DNA of 64,000 nt. Source: Candidula unifasciata (Eukaryota > Mollusca > Gastropoda > Stylommatophora > Geomitridae). This document shows positions 44,039 to 55,604 of the stretch, in pieces. The notes beneath the pieces are model-generated. The model saw only the letters and a list, made by a program, of their open reading frames with translations, did no database searches and was not told the origin of the DNA. The stretch lies in NCBI GenBank assembly GCA_905116865.2, contig CAJHNH020006968.1, positions 1 to 64,000 of the forward strand, given 5' to 3'. Position 1 is the stretch's first letter; each line of letters begins with the position of its first letter. The position numbers and the translations under genes are program-made.

Positions 44039-45150
44039 GTGATCGTGTGGGATGGCAAAACATGTCATCCTACGCTTACCGGTGCGGCACATTATGATGA
44101 TGATGATAACATTGTGAAACGATTCTCTCTCACGCGATTCATGCTTGTTTATAAGTTGTTTGCTCCCCAGTGCTCACAGTTTGAGAATCCCTGGTGTAAA
44201 CTGTTCTATTTTCCCGCAACTAACTCGTTTCTTTCACATTCCTGTAACGCATATAACAACACTTAAAGACCGTTTTTCGCCGGCTCTATGTGGGTATGAA
44301 TGCACGCATGCACACAAACACACTCACGGAGACACACGCATTCAGATACACAAATACACACATATACACGTACACACACACACTTACACCGACACAGTTT
44401 GCAGGCACAATCTCTGGAACTAATAAAGACAGTTCGAGGTCACTCTTTGTACCTATCTTCTTATCAGAAAGCCTGCCTGCCACTTGCGGATTTTCTCTGC
44501 ATTACTTACCAAACTAAAAAAAAAAAAAAAAATTGATAACATATCTACCTTGGCAATATCACCCAGTTTGTCAACGTCTTTTTATCGGCTGTTAAATTTC
44601 AATGCGTTCAAAATGCGACCTTTTTGAAAGGGAAGGATAAACTTACCCGAGCGGTCACTGACAGGCCTGCCGCTGTTTCAAGACAAGAGCTGGTATAGAC
44701 TGGTTAGATCTGTGAATGACATTCGCCCCGACACTGCACAAATGTTACTTATATTCTTTGTATTTCTTTGAATTTTTTTTCAAAGCGCTACATGAAATAA
44801 TTGAACTGGAAAGAAATGAATAGAGAATGGTACATGAGTAAGCAAAACAGTTAGCTGTCAATATTAAAGTAAGCGGAGTCCGCGGCCGGCGGAAGGATTG
44901 CGGTGCATAGAGTAACTTTATGCGGCCCGCTGGAGAATCGGTGTATCTATGAATTTCTATTTTCTGTGGGCTCTAGGTTGGATTCGCTTAACAACTGCTA
45001 GTTACTTTCTGTATTTACCATTTTTGCGGTATAGGCAGAGGATCTTAGAGCCTGAGGTTTTAGAACCGCATGGCTAGTGCTGTCGACACGGACTGTGTAG
45101 TTTAGGTCCCCCCCCCCCCTCCCACAGAAAGAAAAAATTCCCCAAACTTA
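44039..45150. other. no gene; CA-rich segment at 44295-44395
   Basis: Apart from a CA-rich stretch and a poly-A at 44516-44532 nothing is recognised. A CG-rich pair of segments at 44882 and 44929 (GCGGCCGGCGG, GCGGCCCGCTGG) may belong to an unrecognised element. Confidence 0.5.
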
Positions 45151-45220
45151 CCGAGGATTCGAACTTGGTTCTCCCGCACGAGAGCCAGACTTCTAAACCG
45201 TTCGGCCACTCGATCCTCGG
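45151..45220 (-). repeat. tRNA-like sequence (pol III boxes)
   Basis: The 70-nt minus-strand sequence has a 7-bp end stem (CCGAGGA with TCCTCGG), an A box TGGCCGAACGG that fits TRGYNNANNNG and a perfect B box GTTCGAATC. There is no room for a proper T stem because the B-box region runs straight into the 3' arm, so a working tRNA is unlikely. The pattern (GTGGCCGAACGGTTTAG, GGGAGAACC) recalls a Leu/Ser-type tRNA. It is probably a SINE head or tRNA relic. Confidence 0.6.
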
Positions 45221-45324
45221 CGACGAACAGCGAAGAACTTAAAACCTCTCCAATTAAATATTGTTCAATCCCCGCAAAGGGCTGAAAATTTGTCACGTTG
45301 ATTTTGACTTGTATTATTTTCCAT

Positions 45325-45600
45325 GGTCTCTGTGTAGTGAGATCAGACGCCCGTGTGCATTGTTGCACATGTAAAAAAAAATCCCTTGGCGGTTGGAAAT
45401 CTAAAAGAGTAGCCTAACAGCGCTGCCCGGGAAAATTTGGAGTTAAAAATCTACCCAAAGTAGTTCAGGATCCTCGCCGGTGCTACAAAGTCTGTGCACT
45501 GTGCTCAGCTTACTCAGACTCAAACTTGAGTTAGAATCAAGAACGGAGCACTTATGGGTTACTACCCTTGTGCCATGATGGTGATCCGTTGTTCAAACTT
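45325..45600 (+). repeat. SINE-C copy without head
   Basis: Opposite orientation to the other SINE-C copies: CATGGTCTCTGTGTAGTGAG, ATCAGACGCCCGTGTGCA, GGAAATCTAAAAGAGTAGCC, TAACAGCGCTGCCCGGG, AAATTTGGAGTTAAAAATC, GGATCCTCGCCGGTGC, GTGCCATGATGGTGATCCGT. Confidence 0.8.
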
Positions 45601-45956
45601 CAAACTTCAAGGAAATATTAACAAGTTAATTCCTGCAAGTGCTTGTGTCCTGTGCTTCAATTCTGACCTGGAAAGAGCCTACACAGGAGCGCTGATAACA
45701 AGAAAACTTTAATGGGAGGCACTACCCCCTTACTTTCTTAAACGGGGGGGGGGGGGGTGAAGAGGCGGCTTCAAGGGACCGAATCATTGTTTACATGCGT
45801 AAAAATAATAATAAAAATAACAATAATGAAATGCTCAATGACACATATTTGAGATATGGTTCGGTAGGCCGCTAAACCCTTTTCATGTGGGGAGGGGCGG
45901 AAGTGGAGGAGGGGAGTGAAAACCAAGGGATCTGATCTTCTCTTCTTCTTTTGCTC

Positions 45957-46275
45957 TGATCTTAAAAGAGAGAATGGAACGTTGTGTTGTGGTTTACAGC
46001 TAGGCTGCGATATTTTTCGGTCCAATAAGTCCCGTTCCAGCATCCTTCTTTTTCGTCTTCTTCTTTCTTCTTCTTCTTCTTCTTCTTCTTCTTCTTCTTC
46101 TTCTTCTTCTTCTTCTTCTCTTCTTCTTCTTCTTCTTCTTCTTCTTCTTCTTCTTTTTCTTCTTCTTCTTCTTCTTCTTCTTCTTCTTCTTCTTCTTCTT
46201 CTTCTTCCGCTCTTAAAAGAGCATGTATCACGTTGTGTTATGGTTTACAGCTTGACTGCGATATTTTCCCTCTTA
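45957..46275. repeat. (TTC)n flanked by 60-bp direct repeats
   Basis: TTC units at 46050-46207 lie between two similar segments: TCTTAAAAGAGAGAATGG then GTTGTGTTGTGGTTTACAGC at 45958, and TCTTAAAAGAGCATGTATC then GTTGTGTTATGGTTTACAGC at 46212. The pair may be a duplicated unit or the two ends of one element. A related phrase (TCTCTTTAAAGAGCAACC, GTGTGTTGTCA) follows the ATT run at 55664. Confidence 0.8.
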
Positions 46276-47000
46276 ACAAGTACGAATTCGCTGAAATTTT
46301 AATTAGTCACCATGATGTTAAGAGGCGTGACTGCGGGACTGTTCCCCTCCCCCCCCCCCCCCTCAACTCCCCCACACCGCCAACCCAAACACGGCTCCGG
46401 ACCCCATATGGAGAAAGCAATGAATATTATCTTTTGCAGCTGTGACCTACAACAGTTATTTGGAAGTGCAAATCGCTTTAACGGGTCAGTGCCTTTTAAC
46501 TGACATTGTACAGATATGTTTCTTATCGTTTTCTGTTTGTGCGTGTCTATCTGTTACTGTTTGAAGTCTCCATGGTGGAAATAAAGATTTTTTAGTATGA
46601 TGAATATAGGTTCATTTTCGCTTATAGAATTATGTTCTTCTTGTGGTTATTGTTTCTCTATTGTCTTATTATTCTGTCTGTTACACTGTCCGCCTATCTG
46701 TCTAGCTATCTGTCTGTCTGTGTGTGTTTGTCCGTCTGTTTCTTTCTGTAACTAATTATCACCACACTGTCCATTTGTGCATCAATCTGTCTAAATGTCT
46801 GTATATGCATCTTAATGTCTGTCTGTTTGTTTCCTTTTCTATCTGTCTGTATATGTATCTATCAGTCTTTGTAACTATCGATCTGTCTGTATTTTATATG
46901 TCAGTCTGTTTGTCTAAGTGTCTATCGCCTTGTCTTTCTTTTATTTTTGTTTTTAATTTCGATATATTCTTTTAACGAAACATTTAATTCGCCTCAAGCT
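46276..47000. other. no gene; degenerate CTGT-rich tract
   Basis: A poly-C run at 46352-46362 and a degenerate CTGT/TATC-rich stretch at 46675-46930 resembling a decayed version of the tract at 1-787. Confidence 0.6.
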
Positions 47001-47004
47001 GCGG

Positions 47005-47180
47005 TAATCTTCGTCTTCTTCTTCGCGTTTCACCTGCTTCTCTTTTTGACTTATTCATGGTTGATTGGTTTTTGTGGCTATTGTTTTTACCGGATGAGGT
47101 AGCCAACCTCAAGCCCAACCCTACCCTTAGTCGCCTCTTACGACATGCCTGGTAGGGTGCAGTGTCACTATTCTTTGCAG
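47005..47180 (-). repeat. possible SINE-B relative (reverse)
   Basis: CTTCTTCTTCGCGTTTCACC at the left and CCCTTAGTCGCCTCTTACGA, CATGCCTGGTAGGG at the right resemble the tail and 5' part of reverse SINE-B, but the middle does not align well. Confidence 0.35.
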
Positions 47181-47654
47181 GGCCCTCACTGGATGCTTTG
47201 CACAAACTACTGAACGTTAAATTCCTTAGTAAAACCCTCATTAAAAAAGTCAACAACTATTGGGTTCGATCTATGACGTTCTTAAAGAATTTGCAACTAA
47301 AATGATTACAGTCGCGCTGGATCTGAATGACAGGGAGAAAAACCGCGAAAATGTGTCAATATCATCATCATTTGCTGTTCGTACCGTTGTTTCGATATTA
47401 TAGCTGAACTCCTTAATTTCTTGTGTTTTCGGTGTCACAGTTACCTCTTAGCCCTGTTATAATTTTCAGGTCATCGTTAATTTGCGGATTGAATAAATGC
47501 ATGAATAAATGAATGAACGAATGAAGAACTGACATCCCACAGGTGTTCTGTCTCCTTCTTCACTATCCAAAGAAAGAGTCGATGTGCTCATCGTACCAGT
47601 TGCTACGACATTAAAAGTCCGCCTGTGCTTTCCCTGCAGTGACGAATATCATCC
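47181..47654. other. no gene recognised
   Basis: No motif seen. Confidence 0.5.
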
Positions 47655-48025
47655 AGACTCCCTGCCCCTACCATGCTAGGCTGCGATCCTACCATGCTAG
47701 GCTGCGATCCTACCATGCTAGGCTGCGATCCTACCATGCTAGGCTGCGATCCTACCATGCTAGGCTGCGATCCTACCATGCTAGGCTGCCATCCTACCAT
47801 GCTAGGCTGCGATCCTACCATGCTAGGCTGCCATCCTACCATGCTAGGCTGCGATGCTACCATGCTAGGCTGCGATCCTACCATGCTAGGCTGCGATCCT
47901 ACCATGCTAGGCTGCCATCCTACCATGCTAGGCTGCCATCCTACCATGCTAGGCTGCGATCTTACCATGCCAGGCTGCCATCCTACCATGCTAGGCTGCG
48001 ATCCTACCATGCCAGGCTGCGATAT
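47655..48025. repeat. 21-bp satellite, about 17 units
   Basis: Units ACCATGCTAGGCTGCGATCC plus T at exact 21-bp spacing, with GCCATCC variants and a CATGCCAGG variant near the end. Three frames are open (YHARLRS, TMLGCDP, and minus GWQPSMV) solely because of the period. Confidence 0.97.
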
Positions 48026-49710
48026 CTACAACAGTTGTCTTAACTCAAGCGATTTCGGCAAATCCCCAAGTAGTCACCTTTGAAGATATAATCGTTATGA
48101 AGCAGTGCTCCCCCCCCCCCCTCCCTAGCAGCACAGGGTGTTCCCCCTTCCCCACCCACCTTAATGGGGCCTTAAAACCTACATAGAGAGTACAAGACAT
48201 TAACCCAACCATATCATTTCTAATCTCTCCGAACCCATTCACACCTGCAACCATTTCACCTTTCATCTCTACTGCAGGTTTCTGAATACTCTCAAAGGTT
48301 TTCACATTTACATGCTTAATTTGCCTGTTGGGCCACATGCAGCGATTAACGATATGAGGATTCCCCTTTCACTAGCGAGCATGTTAACTAGAAATGTATA
48401 CCTGTATAGTGGTTTCATGGTTTGCAAGGGGCTAGGTGGGCAGGGGCGTCAGTACCTTGGGGCTCAAATCCCTTGAGCACCTTCAATCCAACTTCATTTT
48501 CCAAAAGGTAAATAAGGCCTAAATTTGCCTAGAATATGTGCAGGGGATCTAATTGACCAGAACCAACCAACCATTTACAGACGTTCTATTTTCTCAGCAT
48601 CTGTTTACACATGTCATATTCGTTCAAATATATTATAATATGAATGTGCTATCTAGCACATTTAAAAAACAAAAGAGGAGAAAGAATAAATGTTATTACT
48701 ATTACGCATTAAAAAAGTCTACGTCTACGGTGGGGGGGGGGGGGGCGGTGGGAGACTGCTCTAGGAAGCCTTACCCCTATAATTTCTTCAAAGCTGCAGC
48801 TTTACAAGAGTGAGGAGAGTCAGTTGCGACGCATTCGTATTCAAGCGATTTTATTTGGTAATTAGAGCTTTTTGAAAAGGGAACAGGATTAGGGATTTAA
48901 GGTGGGGGGGGGGGGGGAGGGGAAGGGGAGTATTTTATGGGGAAGCGTTGGTACGCGTAAGTAGTTTGTGTTGTGGGGTGTAAAGAAATTTGGTTGGGGG
49001 GAGGGGGGGGGGGGGTAATTAATGGTGGTTAAGAAAAATGATAATAGGGGATACAATTAGTAACATGGAAGTTAAATGTTTGAGAAATGCTGCGGAATAA
49101 CGAGATGAGATGAAATCATACATAAGTCATGGGGGGGGGGAGGGGGGGGGGAGTCAGATATATTCAATATAAAATAACCTACAAAGAGAGGGTTTTATTT
49201 CCCCCCGTCGCGGGGGCTGCGAGAGTTTGTAGGGAATTCCATATAAAGTCCAGTAGTAGAGGGATGTTTGGTTGTGAAATTGACACCAACACTTTCGGTC
49301 TATCTGCTTATGCAGTTTCCAGAACTTACTCTTTGTGCTTTCTACATCAGGCTTGTTCACGAACTAATTCCACTGCATTTATTTTAGCATTTGTGGCGCA
49401 CAGCTTGAACTTAACAGTCTTTGCTTTATTTTCGACTTTTGCAGCTCTCGAGTTCTCTTAACTGAAGACAACCTTCGTACTCATTGTTATTATTTCAAGG
49501 CCACCCGTTTTCCGTTCCCCGCTTGCTCCACCTCTGGAGTCTACAGTGTGGCTGAACGAATTTGCTCCTGGTGACACCTGGTCATCATCTTTGTCTAAGG
49601 CACCCGATGAGGGACTCTTATCTTTTCACATCTGAAAATTGTGCACGCTTACCTTATTATGGTCTTGCCCAGTTTAGACAGCAGGACATAACATAGTAGG
49701 TGGTTACTTC
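48026..49710. other. no gene; several poly-C and poly-G tracts
   Basis: G or C runs of 9 to 17 bases at about 48112, 48730, 48904, 49004 and 49131. No coding motif recognised. Confidence 0.6.
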
Positions 49711-49711
49711 G

Positions 49712-51390
49712 ATGACCACCCAGTACACTCCATACAGTGTCTGCTTCTGCTCTATGACCACTCAGTACACTCCATACAGTGTCTGCTTCTGCTCCATGAC
49801 CACTCAGTACACTCCATACAATGTCTGCTTCTGCTCCATGAATACCCAGTACACTCCATACAGTGTCTGCTTCTGCTCTATGACCACTCAGTACACTCCA
49901 TACAGTGTCTGCTTCTGCTCCATGAAGACACAGTACACTCCATACAGTGTCTGCTTCTGCTCCATGAACATCCAGCACACTCCATACAGTGTCTGCTTCT
50001 GCTCCATGAACATCCAGCACACTCCATACAGTGTCTGCTTCTGCTCCATGAACACACAGTACACTCCATACAGTGTCTGCTTCTGCTCCATGAACATCCA
50101 GCACACTCCATACAATGTCTGCTTCTGTTCCATGACCACCCAGTACACTCCATACAGTGTCTGCTTCTGCTCCATGAACATCCAGCACACTCCATACAGT
50201 GTCTGCTTCTGCTCCATGAACATCCAGCACACTCCATACAGTGTCTGCTTCTGCTCCATGAACACACAGTACACTCCATACAGTGTCTGCTTCTGCTCCA
50301 TGAACACACAGTACACTCCATACAGTGTTTGCTTCTGCTCCATGAACACACAGTACACTCCATACAGTGTCTGCTTCTGCTCAATGAACATCCAGCACAC
50401 TCCATACAGTGTCTGCTTCTGCTCCATGACCACCCAGTACACTCCATACAATGTCTGCTTCTGCTCCATGACCACTCAGTACACTCCATACAGTGTCTGC
50501 TTCTGCTCCATGACCACTCAGTACACTGCATACAGTGCCTGCTTCTGCTCTATGACCACTCAGTACACTCCATACAATGTCTGCTTCTGCTCCATGAACA
50601 CACAGTACACTCCATACAGTGTCTGCTTCTGCTCCATGACCACTCAGTACATTCCATACAGTGTCTGCTTCTGCTCCATGACCACACAGTACACTCCATA
50701 CAGTGTCTGCTTCTGCTCCATGACCACTCAGTACACTCTATACAGTGTCTGCTTCTGCTCCATGACCACTCAGTACACTCTATACAGGGTCTGCTTCTGC
50801 TCTATGACCACTCAGTACACTCCATACAGTGTCTGCTTCTGCTCTATGACCACTCAGTACACTCCATACAGTGTCTGCTTCTGCTCTATGACCACTCAGT
50901 ACACTCCATACAGTGTCTGCTTCTGCTCTATGACCACTCAGTACACTGCATACAGTGCCTGCTTCTGCTCCATGAACACACAGTACACTCCATACAGTGT
51001 CTGCTTCTGCTCTATGAACATCCAGCACACTCCATACAGTGTCTGCTTCTACTCCATGACCACCCAGTACACGCCATACAGTGTCTGTTTCTGCTCCATG
51101 ACCACCCAGTACACTCCATACAATGTCTGCTTCTTCTCCATTAACATCCAGTACACTCCATACAGTGTCTGCTTCTGCTCCATGACCACCCAGTACACTC
51201 CATACAGTGTCTGTTACTGCTCCATGACCACCCAGTACACTCCAAACAGTGTCTGCTTCGGCTCCATGACCACCCAGTACACTCCATACAATGTCTGCTT
51301 CTGCTCCATGACCATCCAGTACACTCCATACAATGTCTGCTTCTGCTCCATGAACATCCAGTACACTCCACACAGTGTCTGCTTATGTGA
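49712..51390. repeat. 42-bp satellite II, about 40 units, open frame
   Basis: Forty units of 42 bp, for example CAGTACACTCCATACAGTGT, CTGCTTCTGCTCCATGA(C/A)CA plus two bases. The plus frame from 49715 to 51476 is open over 580 residues with unit MTTQYTPYSVCFCS, and other plus and minus frames are open over long stretches. Substitutions fall in all positions of the apparent codons. There is no signal peptide, and no splice context clearly sets a gene apart from satellite, so I call it a repeat. The unit is unrelated in sequence to satellite I. Confidence 0.95.
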
Positions 51391-51654
51391 TCCACGAGAT
51401 CTGTGCAAGATTAATGGTAGTGTCTGCATTCCCTGGCCTCATTGCAGGTTTACCATTGTTGACGCAAACGCACTTTAATTCCACCATAGCGTCCACCACG
51501 GCTTTTCTTGCTTATTTCCCCCTGATTGATCACATACATAGGCAAGTGCAAAAAAGTCTCCACATATAAGGACTTTACCACCTGGCAGTTGTTCAATATC
51601 TTTTATCCAATCCCACTGCTCATTTTTTTTAAAGACTAAGGACATTTTGGCCTC

Positions 51655-51890
51655 TGTAGCTTAGGCGTTGCGAACGCGCTTCGTAATGCCGGGTTGCCGG
51701 GCTCGATCCCAGCTACGGGCCTTGTTCCTTACGCTGGTTACGACAGTGGTATCGAGAAGCCGACCATCCAGAAAGCAATGGCAAACTACTGGACATATAT
51801 GTGCCTAGAAAAACCACAACAGCGAAAAATGCTCAGGTTGGTTCTGCAACGTCCTGTAAAGAATTCGCAACTAATTTTAACTACATACAT
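51655..51890 (+). repeat. SINE-D copy 3
   Basis: CTCTGTAGCTTAGGCGTTGC gives a perfect A-box match (TAGCTTAGGCG), then CGCTTCGTAATGCCGGGTTG, GGGCTCGATCCCAGC (B box with one mismatch), CGACAGTGGTATCGAGAAGC, GCAATGGCAAACTACTGGAC, GGTTCTGCAACGTCCTGTAA and AACTAATTTTAACTAC. Confidence 0.85.
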
Positions 51891-53310
51891 AAACATTTGC
51901 AACGTTCCTCTTACATCCCCCATCTCAGTCTTTATTTCTTGTAGCTCTTTGCTGTCCTGGTTCTGCAATATTCCTTTGCTTATGTCTTTGGCTCTTGTCT
52001 AAAGGTGTGCTCTACTTGATGTTATATTCAACACTGCACCGATGATATAAGCACAGGAAACATCTGCATGTTTAAGAATGTCTATTAACAATGATACACT
52101 CACGTATATGTCCAGTCCCTGTCCCTACTCCTTTACCAAGTCGAACATTCAATCGCACCCGTATTCAGATGTCAACACTCCGAGCATTCACATACAAGCA
52201 CGTGGTGGTTCGCCATCTTTCAAGCCACATTTTTGTTTAGGTGACTTCAGCTGTTTCCCTCGTGGTCTTTCGCCGCTAACTCTGAGCAGTAACTGTTGAT
52301 TATCTGCCTAGCTGACTTGTTGCTGAAGATGATGGTCGAACTGGCGTCTTGAAGTATTTTCATTCGTTGCCAAGTATTCTTCACATTCATACGGAATCAC
52401 AATCACGTCCTCTCACTCCCACTGGCAAACACATACTGTCTAATCAGAACGTGGTCTAAACTTATAGTCAAGTGTTGGACTTCGAATGTCGTTCTCCTAG
52501 GGTTCCCGTGGCCACACGTGATCGTTCCCCTTTTTGAGAACCTCGTTTTCTCCGAGTGTCTGGCTTTTCTCGGTTTTCTTGTGACCCTCGGGTATTCCAC
52601 CCAACCATCTTAATCAGGGAATCTCCGTGTAAAAATATCCCACATTGCAGTTCCATTGATTAATATCAAGTGCCGAATGCTGTATTGCCTCCCCTTCTAG
52701 TATAGCTTGCCCATGCTTTCTCTGCCCCTGTGGTCTGATGTATCTAACTGTATCCCGGACAATTGAACATAGCCGTCATATCCTCTTGCATCGATTGATG
52801 ATTGGCATCCTAACGTCTTTCAAGACGATAGTATTAGATATGAGGAGGCACTGGACTCACAGCCCAAGTCGACAAAGTTCATCATCTCCATAGCACAAAG
52901 CCTGGGCAGTATTGTAGAGGCGATATGTTGTCCACGCATTATGGTCCCTCCCTCGACTTGCCTTGTTCACTCCAAAGGAAATATAATACCAGTATGTGTG
53001 GAACAAAGCAGGTTGCAGAAATTGCATCATTAGATTGTCAAAATCGTAGAATAATCTTCATAAAATCCGTTCTCTCTGTGTGGCGCTGGAGTAAGTCCAG
53101 TACTAGAGAAATGTCAAGCCGTTTTTCCGATGTTCTTTCTTCTTCCATTCCAATTTGCTCTTTTTCTAAATCTTACTCTATCTTCATTACCCAGTGGAGA
53201 AGGTATCAAGCTCAATGCATGCAATCCGTTGCTCCAGCGATAATTCTTCTGAATGATTTTCGTTATAGGCAGTATATAGCAACTAATAATAAATATTATT
53301 AAAAACAAAA
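51891..53310. other. no gene recognised
   Basis: About 1.4 kb without coding motif or recognised repeat on either strand. Confidence 0.55.
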
Positions 53311-53317
53311 ATAGCAG

Positions 53318-53350
53318 ACACACACATATATACACACACACACACATACA

Positions 53351-53392
<42 letters not shown>
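53318..53392. repeat. (CA)n microsatellite
   Basis: CA units with ATA interruptions. Confidence 0.95.
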
Positions 53393-53394
<2 letters not shown>

Positions 53395-53592
53395 GACGCA
53401 AATCACCAAGGCTGGCTCTCATAGAATGTTGGTTAACTAGTAGACCGCGGCTGTTACGTAAGTCTCCCTCGGGTTTTACAAATTTAAGAATTGAGCTGTC
53501 TACGTAACTGACGTCAAAGGGAATCCTATATTTTCCTGACGGTTAAAAAAAAAATGAAATTTCTTCGAATTCTGAAAATTTAAATGGCATTT

Positions 53593-53865
53593 CAGTTCTT
53601 TATTAATATCCTACCCCCAGATGACGTCACAGGACAGTCCAAAATTTTAGAGGGTGGTAAGACTGGGTTTCACGGTTTTCTGATGCTTAATGAACGACCC
53701 CAAAAAAAATCTATAACTGGCCCTAACCCCAACTCACCTACGTCCCACGAGTGCATGCAGCTTAGGTCCCATGACTGCATGCAGCCTATCTACCACCCCC
53801 TGAAATATTAGTCTCTCCCGTGACCTGTGGATTTCTCCTGTTTGGGGTAGGATATTAATAAAGCA
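53593..53865. mobile_element. foldback/MITE candidate
   Basis: The left end TTCTTTATTAATATCCTACC and CCCAGATGACGTCACAGG pairs with the reverse complement of the right end (CTTTATTAATATCCTACCCC, AAACAGG, CCACAGGTCACGGG). The first 22 bases are near-identical, and imperfect complementarity reaches about 80 bases, including AGGGGGTGGTAG. The unpaired centre has two similar GCATGCAG segments at 53753 and 53775. Non-coding, about 270 bp. Confidence 0.7.
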
Positions 53866-54234
53866 CCGATATTTCTTTTTCTTTCTGTTCGCCCTAGTGC
53901 CGTGATTGCGTTCTGGTGTTACAGAATAGCTGACATATTGACGCCTTTCGGCCGACACATCTAACTTCATTGGACATTAGCTCACCGGATTAATCTTCCC
54001 TCGAAAAAATACTACAGAACTTGACGGATACATCAGATAAAAGCCAAAGTTTAGACAAGTGTCTTGTTTAAGTGCGCAGTATACTCAAACATTAAAACAA
54101 TAGTAAATGAAACCGGACCATATCAGTGCATGGTTACAAACATCCTGGGGATTTAGGGCCTTATGGCTCCTACTGTCGCACACGCTTTCAGGTTAGGATG
54201 TTTATTTCGCTATTATATTTCATCATCATCATCA
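53866..54234. other. no gene recognised
   Basis: No motif; CATCAT run at 54222-54238 marks the tail of the next LINE. Confidence 0.55.
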
Positions 54235-54720
54235 TCATTATCATGACGTACCAGGTCCTTTGCAGAACGTCGCTCTAATCACGGTCTGTCTGAAAGAACC
54301 TCGGTCTCTCGCCAGCTCTTCCGCCTTATGTACTTACATACTCAAGGAGTCACTTATATCCGTGCCCATCTTCGTGTTGGTCGGCCCCTGCCCCTCCTCC
54401 CTGGTACCATGCCTTCTGCTATAATGTTTTCCAGTCCGTCGTGGCGCTTGATCTGACCAAAATATTTCAGCTTCTGAGACAAGATGCTGTTTATTATTCA
54501 ATCTTCCTTGATGTTTAGATCTTTAAAGATGTCAGTATTTTTCCTCTTCTTTGTCCAAGATATTCTGAGAATCTTTCTATAGCACTTCAGCTCAAAAGCC
54601 CCTATTCTCTGTCCTAAGGACTGGGAGATAGTCCAAGACTCACATCCGTATGTTGCTACATGGAAGATGCATGCTCTCAAAATTCTAACTGTGATCTCCT
54701 TGCTGGTGCTTAACTATAGA
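54235..54720 (-). pseudogene. LINE ORF2 C-terminal fragment
   Basis: From 54720 downward: MRACIFHVATYGCESWTISQ, GAFELKCYRKILRISWTKKR, KNTDIFKDLNIKED, stop, KYFGQIKRHDGLE-like, RRGRGRPTR-like and ERPRFFQTV-type end. The 3' end is a (CAT)n run in plus orientation. Same family as 38225-38676. The 60-residue open frame covers only the first part. Confidence 0.8.
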
Positions 54721-55538
54721 GTTTAATGTTATTTACTATTATATACACAGGCGCAAAAAAAAAAGAATATCGTAGACAAGAAGTAAATATGTCAGTATCC
54801 GACCTTGGCTAACCTTACAAGCTGGCACTACTAGCCCATTTATATATGTCTATACAAGAGATTTTATCTACGTCAACAGTCGGACCCAGTCAAGCGAATC
54901 ACAACTTCTGCTCTAGTAATTTACTTTCCAATATTCATCAATAAAGGCCGCTTCTTCCGCAGCCTTAACCAGAAATGCTTTAAGAAAAGGTTCTAGGCTC
55001 ATTGATCATTTCTTGCACGTTTATAGGGAGGACATGAATTAGGTATCTTTAACAGTAAATATTTGTAGGCGTCCTTTATTGAAGGTGAATATTCATCATG
55101 TTTCGTGCGTTAAACTCTAGGCTTCCGTAAATATGTCTCAGAAATGGGAAGAAGTGTTAAATTTCGTTCCTAATTCGTGTGTTTGAGGTAAGCAAGAGGT
55201 ATTTGTCAAGTCATTGTTGTCAATTTCTCAGATAATTTTAAGTAAACTTTTCGTTGCACTTCTGTGTGTGTGTTTTTCTTTTTAGTGTTTACATTTTTTG
55301 TAAATTGTAATTCTTGTTCTTCTTCACTCTCGCTTTGTTATTTTATTTTTATTTTTTTTTCTTTTTTTTTTTATAGTTAGTGTTGTTGTTGTTCTTCTTC
55401 TTCTTATGATTATTATTATTATCATTATTATTATCCACTTTTCCTCACCTATTTCGTCATTCTTCTTTTTCTTATTCTCTTTCTCCCCTTCTTCTTCTTA
55501 TCTTTCTTTTTTTTTTTCTTGATCTTTTATTATTATTT

Positions 55539-55604
<66 letters not shown>

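Noticed and set aside
45151..45220. Functional tRNA gene
   Set aside because: Good pol III boxes and end pairing, but no T stem can form, so the cloverleaf is incomplete.
47603..48083. Frames of YHARLRS, TMLGCDP and GWQPSMV repeats
   Set aside because: Three simultaneous open frames over a 21-bp satellite point to periodicity, not coding.
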